Assembly (NCBI RefSeq): GCF_001562275.1
Contig: NZ_CP014304.1
Coordinates: 2,852,001-2,916,000, forward strand
Length of the DNA stretch: 64,000 nucleotides
Source of the DNA: Hymenobacter sp. PAMC 26628
GTDB lineage: Bacteria > Bacteroidota > Bacteroidia > Cytophagales > Hymenobacteraceae
Direction of reading: 5' to 3'
Shown: in pieces, positions 34,625 to 44,296 of the stretch
Layout: every line of letters starts with the position of its first letter
How positions within the stretch are numbered: the first letter of the stretch is position 1
Position numbers and translations under genes: made by a program
Notes under the pieces: generated by a model
The model's input: the letters and a program-made list of their open reading frames with translations, nothing else
What the model was told of the DNA's origin: nothing
Databases searched by the model: none

Positions 34625-37534
34625 TTAAAAGGAGTCAAGTTGAATCAGGAAGCGGGTACCACCGTCGACCTCGCTCGTGACCTCAATCTGGCCACCCATG
34701 GCCTCGACGTGGGTTTTGACCAGGTACAAACCAATGCCCCGGCCCCGCGGCTTCACGTGAAAGCGCTTGTAGAGTTGAAACACCTCGGACCCGGCCTTGA
34801 CTAGGTCAAACCCGGAGCCGTTGTCGGTGAAGCTAAGGCTGAGCCCGCCCCCCTCGTTGCGCAAGCAGGCGATTTCGACCCGCAGCGGGCGCCGCTCGGC
34901 GCGGTACTTGCTGGAGTTCGACAGCAAATTGTAAAAAATACTGTAGACGTAGGCCCGGTTGCCGCGCACGGCCAAGTCATCGGGCACGTTGACGCTCACC
35001 CGGCCCCCGCATTGCTGCACGGACGCTTCCAGGTCCACAACGGACTGCCGGCACACCTCCGCCAGCGCCACCCGGTCCGGCTGCCCGTGCTGCTGGTCGC
35101 GGAGGGAGAGCACCTGGTTCAGGTCCTGAAGCACGTTATCGGCTTGGCCCAGGCTTTCGCACAGGTGCGCCAGGGAGGCGTCGAACACCGGGTTTTGGCG
35201 GTCTAGCTTGGGCAGGAGCGCGGCGAGGCCCAGGGCGTTGGCCAGGGGCGCGCGCAGGTTGTGCGAAATGATGTAGGCAAACTGCTGCAGGTCGCGGTTG
35301 TGCCGGTATAGCTCCTCGGTCATCTTGGCCTGGCTGGCTTCCACCTCTTTGCGGAAGTTGATGTTCTGCTGAATAGCGATGTACTGCACCAGTTCGCCCG
35401 CATCGTTGAAAATGGGGGTCACGTCCATCGCAAACCACAGTTTCTGCCCCGACTTCTTGTAATTGAGGATGGTAACCGGAAACGGCTTGTGCAGCGGCAG
35501 CCGCTCCTGAAAGCGCCGGATGGCGGCCAAGTCGGTTTCGGGGCCTTGCAGCACGGCCCCCGGCTTTTTGCCCCGCATCTCGGCCAGGGTGTAGCCCGTG
35601 TCGCGGGTGAAAGCCTCGTTTACCCACTCGGTGCGTCCTTGCCCATCGGTGATGACGACGCTGTTGACGGTGCCCTTGGCCACCAGGGCCAGCAATTTCA
35701 GCTGCCGGTCAGACTTCACGCGCTTGGTGATGTCGGAGAAGAAGACGGAGACGCCCTCCGCAAACGGGTAAACCCGCAACTCGAGCCAGCGCATTTTGCG
35801 CTCGTGGAAGGCTTCAAACCGCACTGTTTTGCCAGTATCGAGAGCTTCCTCGCATTTTTGACGGGAGATGCTGCCGCCTTCATCGCCCAGCAGCTCCCAG
35901 ATGTTTTTGTCCAGCGTGTCGGCCTGCTTCAGGCGGAGCAGGCGCTCGCCTTCGCTATTGAGGTAGGTCAGGTTCCAGTCCCGGTCTACCGAAAGAAAGG
36001 CATCATTGATGCTTTCCAGCACCAGGTGGAGCCGGGCAGTCTGCTGCTGGAGGAGGCGCTGCGCGGTGGCCATGTCCGTAATGTCCTTGCCCGTGGAGTA
36101 CACCCCCACAATCTTGTCTTCCACCATCAGCGGAATCTTGGTCACGGCCACCGCTCGCTCCACGCCTTCCCGCGTGATGCGGGCTTCGTACCCGGCCTCC
36201 TGCCCGCTCAAGGCCACCTGAAACTGCTCATCAGAAAGCCGGGAAAACGTTGCGGGTAGTTGCTGCTGCTGTAACACCTGCTCCTTGGGCAGCTGCATCA
36301 AGTCCAGGTAAGCGGGGTTCACGTCGAGCACCCGTCCGTCGATATCCTGAAAAATGGCCGGGTCGCGGTTGTGCTCAAACAGCAGCCGAAAGCGCTGCTC
36401 ACTAGCAGCCAACTCGAAGGCGTGATTTTTCTTGTCGGTGACATCGCGCGAGCACAGCGTAAACGCTTGAATATCCGGGTTGAGTAGCTGGTTGCCGACG
36501 GTGGTTTCCATCCAGCGCCACGCGCCATTAGCGGCGCGGAACCGGCAATCTGGCACGGCAAAGACGGGCTGCGTGCCCAGCTCAGCCCAGGCCGCCTCGG
36601 CCGCGGCCACGTCATCGGGATGAATGAACTCGAAGGGGCTGTGCCCCAATAGTTGGTCGGGCAAATAGCCCAGCGTATTCTGCACCGAGCCGCCCACGTA
36701 GGTATACACTCCCTCGCCGCTCAGCAGCGCCATAATATCGAAGCCGTGCTCGGCCACGGCCCGGTAGAACTCTTGTTGCTTGTGAGCGTGGCGGGTTGCC
36801 TCGTACTGCTCCGTCACATCGCGCGAAACCACCGTGTAAGCCCGAATTTCGGGGTTCAGCAGCTGGTTGCTAATGGAGGATTCCATCCAGCGCCACTCGC
36901 CGCTGGCTGTGCGGAAGCGAAAGTCGGTGACGGTAAAAAGTGGCTGGCTGCCCAGCTCAACCCAGCTGGCCTTCGCCGCCGCCATGTCATCGGGATGCAT
37001 AAAATCGAAAGCGCTATGGCCTATCATCTCCTCGGGCTGGTAGCCCAATGCCCGTGTAATGGAGCTGGCCACGTAGAGGTAGCGGCCTTCCTCGTTGACC
37101 ACGCCCATCATATCGAACCCGTGCTCGGTCACGGCCCGGTGATACGCCTCTTGCTCCTGGGCGTGGCGGGCCGCCTGGCGCTGCTGCGTCACGTCGCGCC
37201 CCATGCAAAGCAGCCGCTCATCGGCCGGCGACCAGGAGGCCGACCATTCCACGACCACTTCCTCTCCGGCCGGGCCCAGGCAGCGGCTTTCGAAATGCAC
37301 GGGGCCCTCCTGCTTCAGCGCCCGCGCGCAGGCAGCCAAGGCAGCGGTACGGTCTTCGGAGTGCAGGATGTCGGCAAAGGGCTGGCCCACCAACTCGTCG
37401 CACTCCCGGCCCAGCACGTGCCGGCAAGCCCCGCTCACGCGCTGTAACTGCCCGTGCGGGTCAACGGCGCAAATGAGGGCCGGTGCGTGGTCGAGGATGT
37501 TCGCCAACAGGCGGAAGTCGGCGCGGATGCCCAT
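34625..37534 (-). CDS. Multi-PAS hybrid-free sensor histidine kinase (six PAS domains)
   Basis: A 969-residue cytosolic-looking kinase without membrane helices. About six PAS domains cover residues 5-730; the second and third are close duplicates (HGFDMMGVVNEEGRYLYV versus HGFDIMALLSGEGVYTYV, both followed by HPDDxAAA and a WRWME end). The last PAS has GKKPGAVLQGPETD, a LOV-like loop lacking the flavin Cys. The HisKA box is FAYIISHNLRAPLAN, followed by HATPase_c motifs NSSKY, FTDNGSGF and GRGIGLYLVK. It precedes the response regulator at 34193. The signal is unknown. Confidence 0.94.
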   Translation of the reverse strand: MGIRADFRLLANILDHAPALICAVDPHGQLQRVSGACRHVLGRECDELVGQPFADILHSEDRTAALAACARALKQEGPVHFESRCLGPAGEEVVVEWSASWSPADERLLCMGRDVTQQRQAARHAQEQEAYHRAVTEHGFDMMGVVNEEGRYLYVASSITRALGYQPEEMIGHSAFDFMHPDDMAAAKASWVELGSQPLFTVTDFRFRTASGEWRWMESSISNQLLNPEIRAYTVVSRDVTEQYEATRHAHKQQEFYRAVAEHGFDIMALLSGEGVYTYVGGSVQNTLGYLPDQLLGHSPFEFIHPDDVAAAEAAWAELGTQPVFAVPDCRFRAANGAWRWMETTVGNQLLNPDIQAFTLCSRDVTDKKNHAFELAASEQRFRLLFEHNRDPAIFQDIDGRVLDVNPAYLDLMQLPKEQVLQQQQLPATFSRLSDEQFQVALSGQEAGYEARITREGVERAVAVTKIPLMVEDKIVGVYSTGKDITDMATAQRLLQQQTARLHLVLESINDAFLSVDRDWNLTYLNSEGERLLRLKQADTLDKNIWELLGDEGGSISRQKCEEALDTGKTVRFEAFHERKMRWLELRVYPFAEGVSVFFSDITKRVKSDRQLKLLALVAKGTVNSVVITDGQGRTEWVNEAFTRDTGYTLAEMRGKKPGAVLQGPETDLAAIRRFQERLPLHKPFPVTILNYKKSGQKLWFAMDVTPIFNDAGELVQYIAIQQNINFRKEVEASQAKMTEELYRHNRDLQQFAYIISHNLRAPLANALGLAALLPKLDRQNPVFDASLAHLCESLGQADNVLQDLNQVLSLRDQQHGQPDRVALAEVCRQSVVDLEASVQQCGGRVSVNVPDDLAVRGNRAYVYSIFYNLLSNSSKYRAERRPLRVEIACLRNEGGGLSLSFTDNGSGFDLVKAGSEVFQLYKRFHVKPRGRGIGLYLVKTHVEAMGGQIEVTSEVDGGTRFLIQLDSF

Positions 37535-37559
37535 GCTATTTCTGCTAAATATAAATAAT

Positions 37560-38033
37560 CAATAAGTCTATCATATATGATAACTCATAAATATACGCAA
37601 CCAATGGGCCACCAAATAACGTTGGCGAGAGGTTATGGTCCCTTTCAACAGCTACAAACAGCAGCTGCAAAGCACGGGCAGGGTTAAGGATTCCGTGGAT
37701 GCCTACACGAATCAAAGATGTAATTAAGCCTTCAGCCGGGGGTTAACAGCTTGGTGCGACGATTACTAACCAGCTGAGGCAGAAATCCGAATTACCTAAC
37801 TTCTGTCCAAATAGTAGTTAGGCCTTCTTACTAGCAACGGGAGCGAAACTTATGCTAACCAATTTATGGCTGGGCCCAGAAAGACGCAGTTGCTGTTGAA
37901 AAAGCACCTACCCGCTAGGCTATCTGTAGAAGGCGGATGCAGCGGCATGAGCAGGTCACCAACAAAGCCGTCACGGACTTTTGCCTGTCAGAGCGGTTGC
38001 CACATTATCGTCTGTATCGCTGGTTAAGCGACT
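37560..38033. other. AT-richer intergenic region
   Basis: About 470 bases upstream of the histidine kinase, up to the IS630 end. No frame with motifs or start signals was found; it should contain the kinase promoter. Confidence 0.5.
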
Positions 38034-39054
38034 TATTAGAGCGAATTCGCAGTCAGTGTACGTGGCAACCACAGTGGTCAAACCAGTTTTGGGCATCCTC
38101 GGCCGTTATCCAGGCCAGCACCGCTTGCAAGGCGGTTGCCAGGGCCTCGCGGGTGCGGGCGGCCGCGGTGCGCAGGTGGGTTTTGAGCTTGCTGAAGGCC
38201 CGTTCAATAGGCGTAAAATCCGGTGAGTAGGGCGGCAGGTACAGCAGCCGGGCGCCGCGGGCTGCCACCGGTTCTGCCAGGCCGGCCGCCTGGTGGACCC
38301 GCAAGTTATCCAAGACGACCGCGTCGCCCGGCTGCAAGCCCGGCCCAAGCACCTGCTCCAGGGACACGGCGAAACTGGCCGTGTTCACGGCGCCGTCCCG
38401 TTCCCTAACCGCCTCCATGCCCTAGGCCGAGCGGGCGGCCACCACCGTCACGTTGGGCCCTTTGTGCAGCGGCACGGCCGCGTCCACCCGCCGCCCGCCC
38501 GGGGCGCGGCCGTAACGACGGGTGTAGGCCAGGGTCACGCCCGTCTCATCCACGAACTTGAAACGGGTCACGTCTTTGTACGGGAGGGCTTCGATAAGGT
38601 CCCGGCGCAGGCCCCTCACGCGCGCGGTGCCGCGCTCGGCGGCGTGCAGGCCCTTTTTTTATGCTGTAAGTCCATTGCTTGCAGCGTCTGCCACAGCACG
38701 GTCTGCCCCGCGGCGGGGCTGCCGGCGGCCACCAGTTGCTGGCGCAGTTCGGCCAGCGTCGCGTCGGGCTGGGCCGCCACGCAGGCCGCGAGGCGGTGGC
38801 GGTCAGCCGCTTGCAGGCGGGGCCTGGGGCCACCGCGGTGGGTTAGGGCGGCCACTGAGCCGCTGATGCGCTGGCGTTGAAGCAGCTTTTCCACGAACGA
38901 GGTAGAAACGGCAAAGCGACTGGCCACCTGGCCAATCGTAAATTGCCCAGTTGCGTAAGCGGCCGCTACGCGCTGGCGCAAATCATCCGAATGGACTTGC
39001 ATAGCGCAAGCTACCCTGAAAACCCATACACTCACTCCGAAACGGCTCTAATTA
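38034..39054 (-). mobile_element. IS630-family element, inactivated
   Basis: Inverted ends are recognisable: TTAGAGC...TTCGCAGTCAGTGTA at 38036 and TTAGAGCC...TTCGGAGTGAGTGTA on the other strand ending at about 39051. TA dinucleotides lie at both edges, though the target duplication is not exact. The element is about 1.02 kb and encodes one transposase, broken as described in its gene entry. Confidence 0.75.
38053..39002 (-). pseudogene. IS630-family transposase with frameshift and nonsense codon
   Basis: From the Met at 39002 the HTH part reads MQVHSDDLRQRVAAAY ... AVSTSFVEKLL and runs to an A7 tract at about 38655 (CAT AAA AAA AGG). A -1 shift there, common in IS630 elements, continues into GLHAAERG and the catalytic part: KFVDETGVTLAYT, VVLDNLRVHQA and LPPYSPDFTPIERAFSKLK. 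An in-frame TAG after VVAARSA (38419-38421) breaks this second half. So the A7 shift may be programmed, but the TAG inactivates the copy. Confidence 0.88.
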
Positions 39055-39215
39055 CCGATTAGACCGCTTATGCGCAGGAGCTACGGCTGGGATATACCGC
39101 CTGGCTATAAAACAAAGCGCAAGTCGCGCGCAACTTCTTAAGTCACTTCTTGCTCAGACTGCACTTTTCTTCCACCCTCTTGCGCACGTCCTTTTTTACT
39201 GCTCGGCCTTTTCAT

Positions 39216-39223
39216 TAGTTTTG
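39216..39223 (+). promoter_or_regulatory. -7 promoter box ahead of uxuA
   Basis: TAGTTTTG fits TAnnTTTG exactly and lies 14 bases before the uxuA ATG. No -33 TTG lies at the usual distance, and a start site at about 39230 would leave a very short leader. Confidence 0.45.
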
Positions 39224-39236
39224 GCCGCACTTACCT

Positions 39237-40433
39237 ATGGCAACGACAGAATCCTACTGCCTGGAGCAAACCATGCGCTGGTTTGGGCCTTCCGACCCCG
39301 TAACCCTCGCGGATATCCGGCAGGCCGGCTGCGCGGGGGTCGTTACGGCCTTGCACCACATTCCGAACGGGGAGGTGTGGCCCTTGCAGCAAATCGTGCA
39401 GCGCAAAGCCGAGATTGAACAAGCGGGCTTGCGGTGGAGCGTAGTGGAAAGCGTGCCCGTGCACGAAGCCATCAAAACCCAGACTCCCGGCTTTGAGCTA
39501 CTCATTGCAAACTACCAGCTAAGCCTGCGGAACCTAGCGGCCTGCGGCATTCAGACGGTGACGTACAACTTCATGCCGGTACTCGACTGGACCCGAACCG
39601 ACCTGGCATACGGACTGCCCGATGGCTCGCGGGCCCTGCGCTTTGAGCAGGCTGCCTTCGTCGCTTTCGACACCCTGCTGTTGCAGCGACCGGGTGCCGA
39701 GCACGACTACTCTCCCGAGCAGCTGGCCGCCGTGCAGCGCCGCTTCGCTGGGATGAGCGAGGCAGATAAACGGCAATTGCAACGTAACATCATTGCCGGG
39801 CTGCCGGGCAGTGAGGCAAGCTTTACACTGGAACAGTTTCAGCAGGCCCTGGACACGTACCGAGACATTGACGCAGACCAGCTGCGGGCCAACTTGATTC
39901 ACTTGCTGCGGAGAATCGTGCCGGTGGCCGAGGAGGTCGGCGTCAAGCTGGCTATTCATCCCGACGACCCCCCGTACCCCATCCTGGGACTGCCGCGGGT
40001 CGTGAGCACGGCCACCGACCTGCAGGCGCTGGTTGACGCGGTACCCTCGTTGCACAACGGGCTGTGCTTTTGCACCGGCTCGCTGGGCGTGCGCCCCGAC
40101 AACCACCTGCGGCAGATTATAACCTCTTTTGCCGACCGCATTCATTTCGTGCACCTGCGCAGCACGGAGCGCGATAAAGAAGGCAATTTCTACGAAGCCA
40201 ACCACCTGGAGGGCGATGTGGACATGTACGCCGTGATGAGCGAGTTGATAGCCATTATGGACCGGCTAAAAGTCAGCATCCCCATGCGCCCCGACCACGG
40301 CCACCAGCTGCTTGATGACCTGCACAAAAAAACGAATCCCGGCTACTCCGCCATTGGTCGCCTGCGGGGCTTAGCCGAGTTGCGCGGCCTGGAAATGGGC
40401 ATCCGCAGAAGCTTATATGGGCCACCGTTGTGA
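39237..40433 (+). CDS. uxuA: Mannonate dehydratase
   Basis: The enzyme dehydrates D-mannonate to 2-keto-3-deoxy-gluconate in hexuronate catabolism. The 398-residue protein opens [22 protein letters not shown] and shows the family features [46 protein letters not shown], and a metal-site end MRPDHGHQL. Length and motifs agree with the UxuA family. It is alone: no uronate isomerase, reductase or transporter lies beside it, and the IS630 relic sits just upstream, so a former pathway cluster may have been disrupted. Confidence 0.96.
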   Translation: MATTESYCLEQTMRWFGPSDPVTLADIRQAGCAGVVTALHHIPNGEVWPLQQIVQRKAEIEQAGLRWSVVESVPVHEAIKTQTPGFELLIANYQLSLRNLAACGIQTVTYNFMPVLDWTRTDLAYGLPDGSRALRFEQAAFVAFDTLLLQRPGAEHDYSPEQLAAVQRRFAGMSEADKRQLQRNIIAGLPGSEASFTLEQFQQALDTYRDIDADQLRANLIHLLRRIVPVAEEVGVKLAIHPDDPPYPILGLPRVVSTATDLQALVDAVPSLHNGLCFCTGSLGVRPDNHLRQIITSFADRIHFVHLRSTERDKEGNFYEANHLEGDVDMYAVMSELIAIMDRLKVSIPMRPDHGHQLLDDLHKKTNPGYSAIGRLRGLAELRGLEMGIRRSLYGPPL

Positions 40434-41032
40434 ACGAGCGCATCAATAAGCATGGGGCATTGGGGTCAAGCAGCTAGCTGTAAGAATTCCGCGGAAAATG
40501 GCTGAAAGCTCAGCTACTGATGGCGAAAACACGCCTCTTACTCCTCGTCAAGCAACTTGTTGCGAGCCTACACGAGAAGATATGCCCAAGGTACCCGCAT
40601 TGCTCGCAGCTCAGGCCAGTGACACCCGAAGGGCGGAAGGGCGTGGTGTGGCTGCTAATTGGCGAGGCGAAAGGTTGAGGCTCGTAACAAGCGGGCGCAT
40701 TTCTTGCAGCCATGGGGCTTAAATTCAGCGGCATCGGTGGCGCCAAATAGCCAGCTCTCGTGCGGGGCACCATACGCTGGGATGCGCGTTTGCTCCTGGG
40801 CCCCGATAATGGGGAAGCACGGGCCCTGAGCACGTGGGTACATACTGCGGCTTAGCGGTCGTAATCGTACGGCTCGGTAGTGGCCAGAAAGTGAGCGTGG
40901 TGGAGGGCGCTGGCAGCGTGCACATCCGAGAAGTTCCGGCTGGCGGTGCGAGCCCCTTGGGGCCCCAGCGGGCATGACCTTGCGGCCTCGTTCCAGGTAA
41001 AAGAGCCACCAACAATCTTAACGGCCTTTTTC
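40434..41032. other. Intergenic region without supported gene
   Basis: About 600 bases. Short frames on both strands lack starts, motifs and family resemblance. A minus-strand frame near 40852-40950 ends HHAHFLATTEPYDYDR and might be a relic, but it cannot be supported. Confidence 0.45.
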
Positions 41033-41317
41033 ATGAAAACCTTCCTCTCGCTTTTGGCTGCCGGCTTGTGCAGCTTCGGGGTAGCCACCGCCCAAACCAC
41101 CCCCGCCCAAACCGCGCCCGGCACCGGCACCGGCACCGCCGCGCCCAGCGCAGTGCCTAGCGGCACGGCCCCGGTGCCCAGCAACACCGACGGCGCGGTA
41201 TCGGCCGGCGAAGTGTTCACCAAGGGCGCGCCATCTGCTAGCAACGCGCAGGCCAAGCGCGCTGCGAAAAAGCAAAACAAGATGGCGGGCAAGGGCAAGA
41301 TGAAAACCAAGATGTAG
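41033..41317 (+). CDS. Small secreted protein with Lys-rich tail
   Basis: A 94-residue exported protein: signal peptide MKTFLSLLAAGLCSFGVATA, a Thr/Pro/Gly/Ala-rich low-complexity middle with TPGTGTG-like repeats, and a strongly basic end (AKRAAKKQNKMAGKGKMK). No family is recognised. The ATG at 41033 follows an AT-rich leader; the longer upstream frame is not coding. A long hairpin follows the stop (41341-41394). Confidence 0.75.
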   Translation: MKTFLSLLAAGLCSFGVATAQTTPAQTAPGTGTGTAAPSAVPSGTAPVPSNTDGAVSAGEVFTKGAPSASNAQAKRAAKKQNKMAGKGKMKTKM

Positions 41318-41340
41318 GCCGCCCACCAGCCCACTACCCC

Positions 41341-41394
41341 TGCCCCGCTCCTGGGGCCCTATTTGCACCGGCAGTAGGGCCCCGGGGCGGGGCA
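41341..41394 (+). terminator. Terminator-like hairpin
   Basis: TGCCCCG and GGGGCCCTA pair with TAGGGCCCC and CGGGGCA around a 17-base loop, just after the small secreted gene. There is no T tract, so termination efficiency is uncertain. Confidence 0.5.
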
Positions 41395-41609
41395 TCGCTG
41401 TTGTACCCCGCCCCGGCAACCTTGAAAACCCGTGTTTTAATGCACAAAAAAATACTGATAAAACCCAAAGCCAATCAGGGAGTTGCCCCGTACATTGCTA
41501 GCCTTTTGAAGCCTTATGGCTTTAGCCCCGGGGCCCCAGCGCCCCAACCGCACCGAGTCCCCGGGGGCCCCAGCCGCTACTTCGCCTCCCACCCTTTACT
41601 TTTTGCGCC

Positions 41610-42938
41610 TTGAGAAAATACCTCTACCCCGTATTACTGCTGGTATTTGGCGCGCTCGTAGCGGCCATCTACGTATTCAAAAAGCCCGATTTGCACGCCC
41701 CCGAGCTGCGGGAGCGCCACGGCAGCTTGGCGCTGGGCGGCGAGTGGGTGAACACGAAAAACGCCATTCAGGGCCTGCTGGCCAAGCTGCGCCAAGACCC
41801 CAAGGACCAGAAAAGCCGCCTGCTGCTGGCCCAGGCCTACATGCAAGAAGGCCGCGTGACCGGCGACCATCCTTATTACGACGCCGCCGCCGTGCAGCTG
41901 CTCGACGACGTGCTGGCCGCCGAGCCCGACAACTTTGAGGCCCTGGCCTGCAAGGCGTCCATCAGCCTTACGCAGCACCACTTTTCGCAGGGCCTGGCGC
42001 TGGCCCAGCAGGCGCAGGAAATTAACCCCAACAGCGGCTTCGTGTACGGCCTGCTGACCGATGCCAACGTGGAGCTGGGCCGCTACGACGAGGCGATAAA
42101 AACCGCCGACCGCATGAACCAGGTGCGCCCCGACCTGGGAGCCTACGCCCGGGTGAGCTACCTGCGCGAGATTCGGGGCGACGTGCCCGGGGCCATCCAG
42201 GCGATGGACATGGCCGTGAAGGCGGGCCTCGACGGCCTGGAGCAAACCGAGTGGACCCGCGTGGCGCTGGGCCACTTGTACGAGGTGAGCGGTGACCTGC
42301 CCCGCGCCGCGGCCTGCTACCAGCACGCCCTGGCCGACCGGCCCGGCTACGCCTACGCCCTGGCCGGCCTGGGCCGGGTAGCAGCCGCCCACCACGACTA
42401 CGCCACCGCCATCCAGCAGTTCCGCCAGGCGCGGGCCGAGGTGAAGGACTACGCTTTCACCGACGAGCTGGTGGACTTGTACCGCCAGAACCACCAGCCG
42501 GCCGAGGCCGATAAGATGGCCCGCGAATCCATCGACATGCTGGCCAGCGCGGCCCAGCAGGCCAACGACAACGAGGCCATGGGCCACTACGCCGACCGCG
42601 AGTTGGCCTACGCCTACCTCAAAACCAACGAGTTGGACAAGGCCCTGGCGCACGCCCAGATTGAGTACAAGCGCCGGCCCGACAACATCGACGTGAACGA
42701 AACCCTGGCCTGGGTGTACTACAAGCGCGGGGCCTACGCCGAGGCGGCCAAGTACATGCAGGTGGCCCGCCGCACCGGCTCCCAAAACCCCGTGCTACTG
42801 GCCCGCGCCGGCCTCATCCTGCTAAAAACCGGCCGGGCCGCTGAGGGCCAGACACTGCTCGAAAAATCCCTCAAAACCGCGCCCTACCTCAACCCCGAGG
42901 TAAGCGCCGAGGGCGAAAAACTGTTGGCCCAGCGTTAG
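41610..42938 (+). CDS. TPR-repeat protein with N-terminal membrane anchor
   Basis: The 442-residue protein starts at a TTG (RKYLYPVLLLVFGALVAAIYVF), giving one N-terminal membrane helix. The rest is tetratricopeptide repeats: SRLLLAQAYMQEGR, ALACKASISLTQHHFSQGLALAQQAQEI, ALGHLYEVSGDLPRAAACYQHALADRP, LAWVYYKRGAYAEAAKYMQVA and a final RAGLILLKTGRAAEGQTLLEKSL. TPR proteins act as protein-interaction scaffolds; the partner is unknown. It runs 11 bases ahead of the HupE/UreJ gene, so the two are probably cotranscribed. Confidence 0.88.
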   Translation: MRKYLYPVLLLVFGALVAAIYVFKKPDLHAPELRERHGSLALGGEWVNTKNAIQGLLAKLRQDPKDQKSRLLLAQAYMQEGRVTGDHPYYDAAAVQLLDDVLAAEPDNFEALACKASISLTQHHFSQGLALAQQAQEINPNSGFVYGLLTDANVELGRYDEAIKTADRMNQVRPDLGAYARVSYLREIRGDVPGAIQAMDMAVKAGLDGLEQTEWTRVALGHLYEVSGDLPRAAACYQHALADRPGYAYALAGLGRVAAAHHDYATAIQQFRQARAEVKDYAFTDELVDLYRQNHQPAEADKMARESIDMLASAAQQANDNEAMGHYADRELAYAYLKTNELDKALAHAQIEYKRRPDNIDVNETLAWVYYKRGAYAEAAKYMQVARRTGSQNPVLLARAGLILLKTGRAAEGQTLLEKSLKTAPYLNPEVSAEGEKLLAQR

Positions 42939-42949
42939 GGCCCCGCACC

Positions 42950-43627
42950 ATGCGCCGCCCGCCCACCCGCCTGCTGCTGCTAGTTGCCGCCGTGCCGCTG
43001 CTGGTGCTGGGGGCCCTGCCGGCCGCGGCCCACGTCATAGACGCCGACTTGAGCAAGCTCTCGCGCACGGAGGTGTTCTGGACGTATTTGCAGCTGGGCT
43101 ACACCCATATTTTGCCGCTCGGGCTCGACCACATCTTGTTCGTGCTCAGCCTCTACATTCTGGAGCCGCGGCTGCGGCCGGTGCTCTGGCAGGCCACGGC
43201 CTTCACGGTGGCGCACTCCATCACGCTGGGGCTGGCCATGTACGGCTTCGTGCGGCCGCCGTCGAGCATTGTGGAGCCGGTCATCGCGCTGTCCATCCTG
43301 TTCGTGGCCATCGAAAACATCGTCAGCCGCCGGCTGAATCCGTGGCGGCTGGCGGTGGTGTTTGGGTTTGGGCTGGTGCACGGGCTGGGCTTTGCCAGCG
43401 CCCTCACCGGGCTGGGGCTGCCGCGCAACGCCTACTTCGGCTCGCTCATTTCCTTCAACGTGGGCGTGGAGCTGGGCCAGGTAACGGTCATTTTGCTGGC
43501 CTGGGCCCTCATCGGGCGCTGGGCCGCCGGCAAGCCCTGGTACCACGCCCGGGTGGTGGTGCCGGTGTCGGCCGCCATCGGCCTGGTGGCGGCGTTTTGG
43601 ACGGTGCAGCGGGTATTTTTTACTTGA
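42950..43627 (+). CDS. HupE/UreJ family membrane protein
   Basis: The 225-residue protein has a cleavable signal (VLGALPAAAHV), then six membrane helices. Family signatures are YTHILPLGLDHILFVLSLY, FTVAHSITLGLAM and FGFGLVHGLGFASAL, with conserved His and Asp residues. HupE/UreJ proteins are secondary permeases for nickel or cobalt, or copper in some species. It lies between the TPR gene and a palindromic repeat, with a TonB receptor downstream, which suggests a metal acquisition unit. Confidence 0.92.
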   Translation: MRRPPTRLLLLVAAVPLLVLGALPAAAHVIDADLSKLSRTEVFWTYLQLGYTHILPLGLDHILFVLSLYILEPRLRPVLWQATAFTVAHSITLGLAMYGFVRPPSSIVEPVIALSILFVAIENIVSRRLNPWRLAVVFGFGLVHGLGFASALTGLGLPRNAYFGSLISFNVGVELGQVTVILLAWALIGRWAAGKPWYHARVVVPVSAAIGLVAAFWTVQRVFFT

Positions 43628-43645
43628 AAGTTTATATCAATCGTC

Positions 43646-43749
43646 TGTCATGCTGACGTAGGAAGCAGCTTATAACTGTTGCGCATCACCGCTGGGCGGC
43701 CCGTTCCAGCGTGAAAAGATGCTTCCTGCGTCAGCGTGACAGACGATTA
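43646..43749. repeat. Palindromic intergenic element (divergent HAEPVEA type)
   Basis: AATCGTCTGTCATGCTGACG plus TAGGAAGCA pairs with TGCTTCCTGCGTCAGCGTG plus ACAGACGATT, with about 50 bases between arms. The core GTCATGCTGA and GATGCTTCCTGCGTCAG matches the cusA insert family in outline. Confidence 0.75.
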
Positions 43750-43775
43750 ACGACTCATAACTTAACCAAACCCCC

Positions 43776-44171
43776 GTGCTCCGCTCCCTCCTCGCCTTTC
43801 TGCTTCTGGCCAACTACCTGCTGGTGGTGGGCGCGGGGCTGGTGGCGAGCCGGCCGGAGGTGCCGCGCTTTTCGGCGGCCCATCCCTATGTGCACAGCCT
43901 GGATTGCCAGCAGCACAACTACTTGCGCCTCGACTGCTTCGAGCGCTGCAACGGCGAGCAGGCGGCCGCCAAAATGAAGTGGCCCGACGGCACGGGCCTG
44001 CACTTCCTGGCCCAGCTCAAAGGGCTCGACGCCCACTGCGCACTGGGCGAAGCGCTGGCCGGTGGCGAGCGGGCCCCGGGGGCCTATCCGGCGCGGGTAG
44101 CCGTTGGGGGCCCCGGGACGGAGGCGGCCGGCTTCGAGCGCCTGGACTACCCGCCGCCTTGTTGGAAATAA
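43776..44171 (+). CDS. Small secreted protein between HupE/UreJ and TonB receptor
   Basis: A 131-residue exported protein with a GTG start and signal segment (LRSLLAFLLLANYLLVVGAG). The mature part has a HSLDCQQHNYLRLDCFERC motif with three Cys and His, and another Cys in DAHCALGEAL and at the end (PPPCW). No known family, but the Cys/His content and position between a HupE/UreJ permease and a TonB receptor suggest metal binding. It follows a palindromic repeat. Confidence 0.65.
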   Translation: MLRSLLAFLLLANYLLVVGAGLVASRPEVPRFSAAHPYVHSLDCQQHNYLRLDCFERCNGEQAAAKMKWPDGTGLHFLAQLKGLDAHCALGEALAGGERAPGAYPARVAVGGPGTEAAGFERLDYPPPCWK

Positions 44172-44296
44172 GTTGGGAATCCCCCGCGCGGGGATACCGG
44201 GACCAGGCTAACTGGCTGGGGCCCCGCTAATTTATTTTCCAATCCGACGCTGCCTACGGGCCGTTTGCGCCCAGCCGGCGTCATTTCTCCGGCATT

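Noticed and set aside
40498..41015. Several short frames between uxuA and the small secreted gene
   Set aside because: No start signals, motifs or consistent frame; treated as noncoding.
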